Positions 61,603 through 64,000 of a stretch of 64,000 bases of DNA are shown in pieces; the stretch's first letter is position 1; each line of letters opens with the position of its first letter. The stretch lies in contig JADIMA010000036.1 in the NCBI GenBank assembly GCA_017694945.1, positions 19,179-83,178 of the forward strand, read 5' to 3'. The stretch is from Candidatus Merdivivens pullicola. Its GTDB lineage: Bacteria > Bacteroidota > Bacteroidia > Bacteroidales > UBA932. A program made the position numbers and the translations under genes. Under the pieces are notes generated by a model, which ran no database searches, was not told the origin of the DNA, and worked only from the letters and a program-made list of their open reading frames with translations.

Positions 61603-63837
61603 CTATAGCGGGTCGGGGTTGAAAAAATACTCGCTGCGGCTGTTTTTCATTATATCCTCTGTGATTCCGATGATCCTGCGTTTTGATGCGGGCAGGTTTC
61701 TGTCCCGTTTCAGCCTTATGCGTATAACGCATAGGTGCCTGCCGGCTATTTTGTCAACCTGGGGGCTTACCGGTATTCCGACATGACCGTTGATTCCGGA
61801 TGACAGAAGTGCGCGGTAAAGTTTTCCCGCATCATCGGAGACGCATTTTTCGTCTTTCCCCCTTATTGTGATTTCTACCATCCTTGTGAACGGGGGATAA
61901 TCGAAAGCCTGTCTTTCTTTCAGCCCCTCTTCTTCCGGTTCGTGTAGCAGGAAACGCCGGTAAACAGGGTGTTCGGGCTGTTCTGTCTGTATTACGAACA
62001 AGCCGTTCTGCTCCCTGCGCGCGCATCTTCCTTTAAGTTGCTCAAGAAGTTGCAGGGCGTTTTCATCGGCGCGGAAGTTCTGTATTCCTATCAGTGAGTC
62101 TGCATTCAGTATTGCGACAAGCGATACGTTGCTGAAGTCGAATCCTTTGGCGATGACCTGCGTGCCGATCAGGATGTCGGTTTCGCCTGCCGCGAAATCC
62201 CGGAGCGTCTTTTTCTCGACGGCAGGGTTTCTGGCGATGTCAGAATCCAGCCTTGCTACCCTGGCATGGGGGAACATCTCCTTTATTTCTTCTTCTATTT
62301 TTTCGGTTCCGGCCCCTCTGCCTTTGAGCGGGCCGCCGCATTTCGGGCAAGTCCCCGTATATTCAAACCTGCTTCCGCAATAGTGGCATTCAAGGTAGCC
62401 GTCGCTTTTGTGGTGGCTGAGATACGCGTTGCAGTCCGGGCATTTTGGCATTTCGCCGCATTCGCCGCATTGCAGTACGGGAGAGTACGAGCGTCTTGAC
62501 CGGAAGATCATTATCTGTTTTCCTGCGTTGAGAGTGTCCTGCATCATTCCGGCAAGTTTTCTTGAGACAGAGCCGTGCATCCCTCTTTTGCGCCTTTCGG
62601 CCAGAGTGTCTATTATAATTGTTTCAGCGACGCCTCCTTTGTGGTATCTTTCATCTATGCATACTTCAGCCAGTTTCCCTGTGATGACATTGTATATGCT
62701 TTCGTATGACGGGGTCGCGGAGCCGAGCAGCAGAGGGGAGCCGGTTATTGCGGAGAGCAATGCGGCAGTGTCGCGGCCGTTGTATCTCGGGGCGGGCTCG
62801 GTCTGTTTGTATGAACTGTCGTTTTCTTCATCGACTATGATGCAGCCGAGATTGGGCCAGGGCAGGAAAAGGGCGGAGCGTGTGCCGAGTATGAACAGGT
62901 TTTCGCCGCTTCTGAGCCTTGATGATACTTCGTCCTTTTTTATATAGGGTTCTTTTGAATGATATACGAGGACTTTGTCGTGGAAAAATGATTTTATCCT
63001 GTCTTCAAGTTGGCGGCTGAGGGATATTTCCGGTACGAGCATGAGCACGCTTTTGCCGGATTTCATGATATCGGCGGCTATGCTTGCGTATATTTCGGTC
63101 TTTCCGGAGCCGGCCACGCCTTTGAGGAGTACTCTTTTCCCGATGGCGAAATTTTCAAGTACCGAGTTTTTCGCGGCTTCCTGCCTTTTGGAAAGTACTG
63201 GTGCGTCGATGCAGTTTTCATCCGTGTTTTCCTGTTTTCCGCCTTTCCCGGATGACATCCTTTCCGCCAGTATCCGGCTCAGGGAACGTATTTCTTCCCG
63301 GCTGTATTCTTTGATCTGTATTATGGGACGGTCTTCTTTGAGAAAACGGCCCAATACCCGGCTTTTGATGAATAGGTCTTCCCTGGATGCCGCGCTTTGG
63401 ATGATTTTTTTTTCTATCCGTGAAAATTCTCTTGCCAGTTTGGCTTCTATTTCATAGGCCAGTCTTGCTTTTCTCTGTTCGGATGCCTCTTTTTTTTGTG
63501 CGCGCTGTTCTTCTCTTGCTACTTTCCTCGGAGGGTAGGCGCATTTGAAGACTTCTCCGATTGTACACATGTAGTATTCGGATATCTGTCTCCACAGGCT
63601 GATTTCTTGTCCGCTGACTTTGGGCAGCTGCTCTACTGTGATGATGTCTTTGATGCGGTTATCGGGTATTTCGGCGGCAATGTCCGTCGCCGTTACTGTT
63701 CCAAGATATTTTTTGGCTCCGAAAGGGACTGTCACCCAGTCTCCTGTTTCTGCTTCCACGCCTTCGGGCAGCGCATATGTGACTTCCCCCGGGAACTTTA
63801 CCGGAACAACCGCTTTTATGTATCTTCGCCTGCCCAT
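61603..63837 (-). CDS. priA: Replication restart helicase PriA
   Basis: PriA loads DnaB at stalled forks. The 744-residue protein has the N-terminal DNA-binding domain (about 1-100, starting MGRRRYIKAVVPVKFPG), an SF2 helicase with Walker A LLKGVAGSGKTEIYA and DEENDSSYK (Walker B), zinc cysteines (CGECGEMPKCPDCNA, CHYCGSRFEYTGTCPKCGG) and a C-terminal domain. It is shorter than many PriA (about 800) mainly through the N-terminal linker. Its partner SSB tail is encoded at 15 kb. A promoter with one mismatch lies 21 bases upstream. Confidence 0.96.
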   Translation of the reverse strand: MGRRRYIKAVVPVKFPGEVTYALPEGVEAETGDWVTVPFGAKKYLGTVTATDIAAEIPDNRIKDIITVEQLPKVSGQEISLWRQISEYYMCTIGEVFKCAYPPRKVAREEQRAQKKEASEQRKARLAYEIEAKLAREFSRIEKKIIQSAASREDLFIKSRVLGRFLKEDRPIIQIKEYSREEIRSLSRILAERMSSGKGGKQENTDENCIDAPVLSKRQEAAKNSVLENFAIGKRVLLKGVAGSGKTEIYASIAADIMKSGKSVLMLVPEISLSRQLEDRIKSFFHDKVLVYHSKEPYIKKDEVSSRLRSGENLFILGTRSALFLPWPNLGCIIVDEENDSSYKQTEPAPRYNGRDTAALLSAITGSPLLLGSATPSYESIYNVITGKLAEVCIDERYHKGGVAETIIIDTLAERRKRGMHGSVSRKLAGMMQDTLNAGKQIMIFRSRRSYSPVLQCGECGEMPKCPDCNAYLSHHKSDGYLECHYCGSRFEYTGTCPKCGGPLKGRGAGTEKIEEEIKEMFPHARVARLDSDIARNPAVEKKTLRDFAAGETDILIGTQVIAKGFDFSNVSLVAILNADSLIGIQNFRADENALQLLEQLKGRCARREQNGLFVIQTEQPEHPVYRRFLLHEPEEEGLKERQAFDYPPFTRMVEITIRGKDEKCVSDDAGKLYRALLSSGINGHVGIPVSPQVDKIAGRHLCVIRIRLKRDRNLPASKRRIIGITEDIMKNSRSEYFFNPDPL

Positions 63838-63858
63838 AATCTTTTAACTAAGCCTGTG

Positions 63859-63889
63859 CGAAAATACGCATAATCGTTGTGACGGCAAA
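63859..63889 (-). promoter_or_regulatory. Promoter of priA
   Basis: On the minus strand TTTG (63889-63886) is followed by exactly 19 bases and TATTTTCG (63866-63859), one mismatch to TAnnTTTG. It lies 21 bases before the priA ATG. Confidence 0.55.
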
Positions 63890-63916
63890 GGCGGATTGAA
63901 AATTTTGCAAGAAAAT

Positions 63917-63947
63917 TTTGCAGATTCAAAAATTCCGCCTATATTTG
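63917..63947 (+). promoter_or_regulatory. Near-perfect promoter at the right edge
   Basis: TTTG (63917-63920) is followed by exactly 19 bases and TATATTTG (63940-63947). It reads to the right, out of the window. The 53 bases that follow have no start codon and could be the 5' end of an RNA gene or a leader. Confidence 0.8.
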
Positions 63948-64000
63948 CACTCCCGTTTCAGGAAATACCCGTAAGGGGCTGGACGGATGTAGGGTGCCAT

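Noticed and set aside
63948-64000. Start of tmRNA (a GGGGCTG is present)
   Set aside because: The bases after GGGGCTG do not continue as the conserved tmRNA 5' end, so I left the RNA unnamed.

Overview
The window comes from a member of the Bacteroidales (phylum Bacteroidota), most likely a gut-type anaerobe. The evidence: about twelve start regions carry the Bacteroidota -7 box TAnnTTTG, several with a correctly spaced -33 TTTG; most starts lack a Shine-Dalgarno sequence; and gene neighbourhoods typical of the phylum are present (tRNA-tuf-secE-nusG-rplKAJL-rpoBC, MoxR/Bat operon, two-subunit methylmalonyl-CoA mutase, rpsU/xer/hpf, parA-parB-DUF5683-lytic transglycosylase). I cannot name the genus from sequence alone.

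Layout. 1-13.1 kb (+): a tail of an unidentified gene, four tRNAs, tuf, tRNA-Trp, secE, nusG, four ribosomal protein genes, rpoB and rpoC. 13.1-14.9 kb (+): gamma carbonic anhydrase and a thioredoxin-fold lipoprotein. 15.0-18.7 kb (-): lysS, an rRNA methyltransferase, aroE and ssb, tightly packed. 18.8-20.5 kb (+): recJ. 20.5-27.6 kb (-): exbB-exbD-tonB, a pseudouridine synthase, era, a topoisomerase IV A subunit and aroK. 27.7-28.5 kb (-): truA. 28.5-36.7 kb (+): the MoxR/Bat operon, in which batB+batC and batD+batE are fused. 36.7-38.5 kb (-): a sirtuin translationally coupled to an archaeal-type ATPase. 38.6-40.0 kb (-): a frameshifted BACON lipoprotein. 40.0-44.0 kb (-): both subunits of methylmalonyl-CoA mutase. 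44.2-46.2 kb (+): a degenerate-M23/S41 peptidase. 46.3-50.2 kb (+): rpsU, a probable 360-bp MITE, a TM2 protein, a XerC-like recombinase, hpf and the NAD(P)H-hydrate repair enzyme. 50.2-55.8 kb: a lipoprotein (+), sodB (-), an IMPase-family phosphatase (+), xerD (+) and a helix-hairpin-helix outer-membrane protein (+). 55.8-60.5 kb (-): parA, parB, a DUF5683 gene and a LysM lytic transglycosylase. 60.6-63.8 kb: a lipid kinase (+) and priA (-). The last 60 bases hold a near-perfect promoter running off the edge.

Most of the window is core housekeeping: translation, transcription, chromosome segregation and replication repair, envelope energisation and propionate/succinate metabolism. The points most worth a second look are the MITE with terminal inverted repeats and a 9-bp duplication beside rpsU; the strong Shine-Dalgarno of rpsU and similar signals on the bat genes, in a genome that mostly does without them; the double Bat fusions with relict signal peptides inside them; the sirtuin-ATPase pair; and the M23-S41 fusion. 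I see no CRISPR array, prophage, integrated conjugative element or clearly new multi-gene system.
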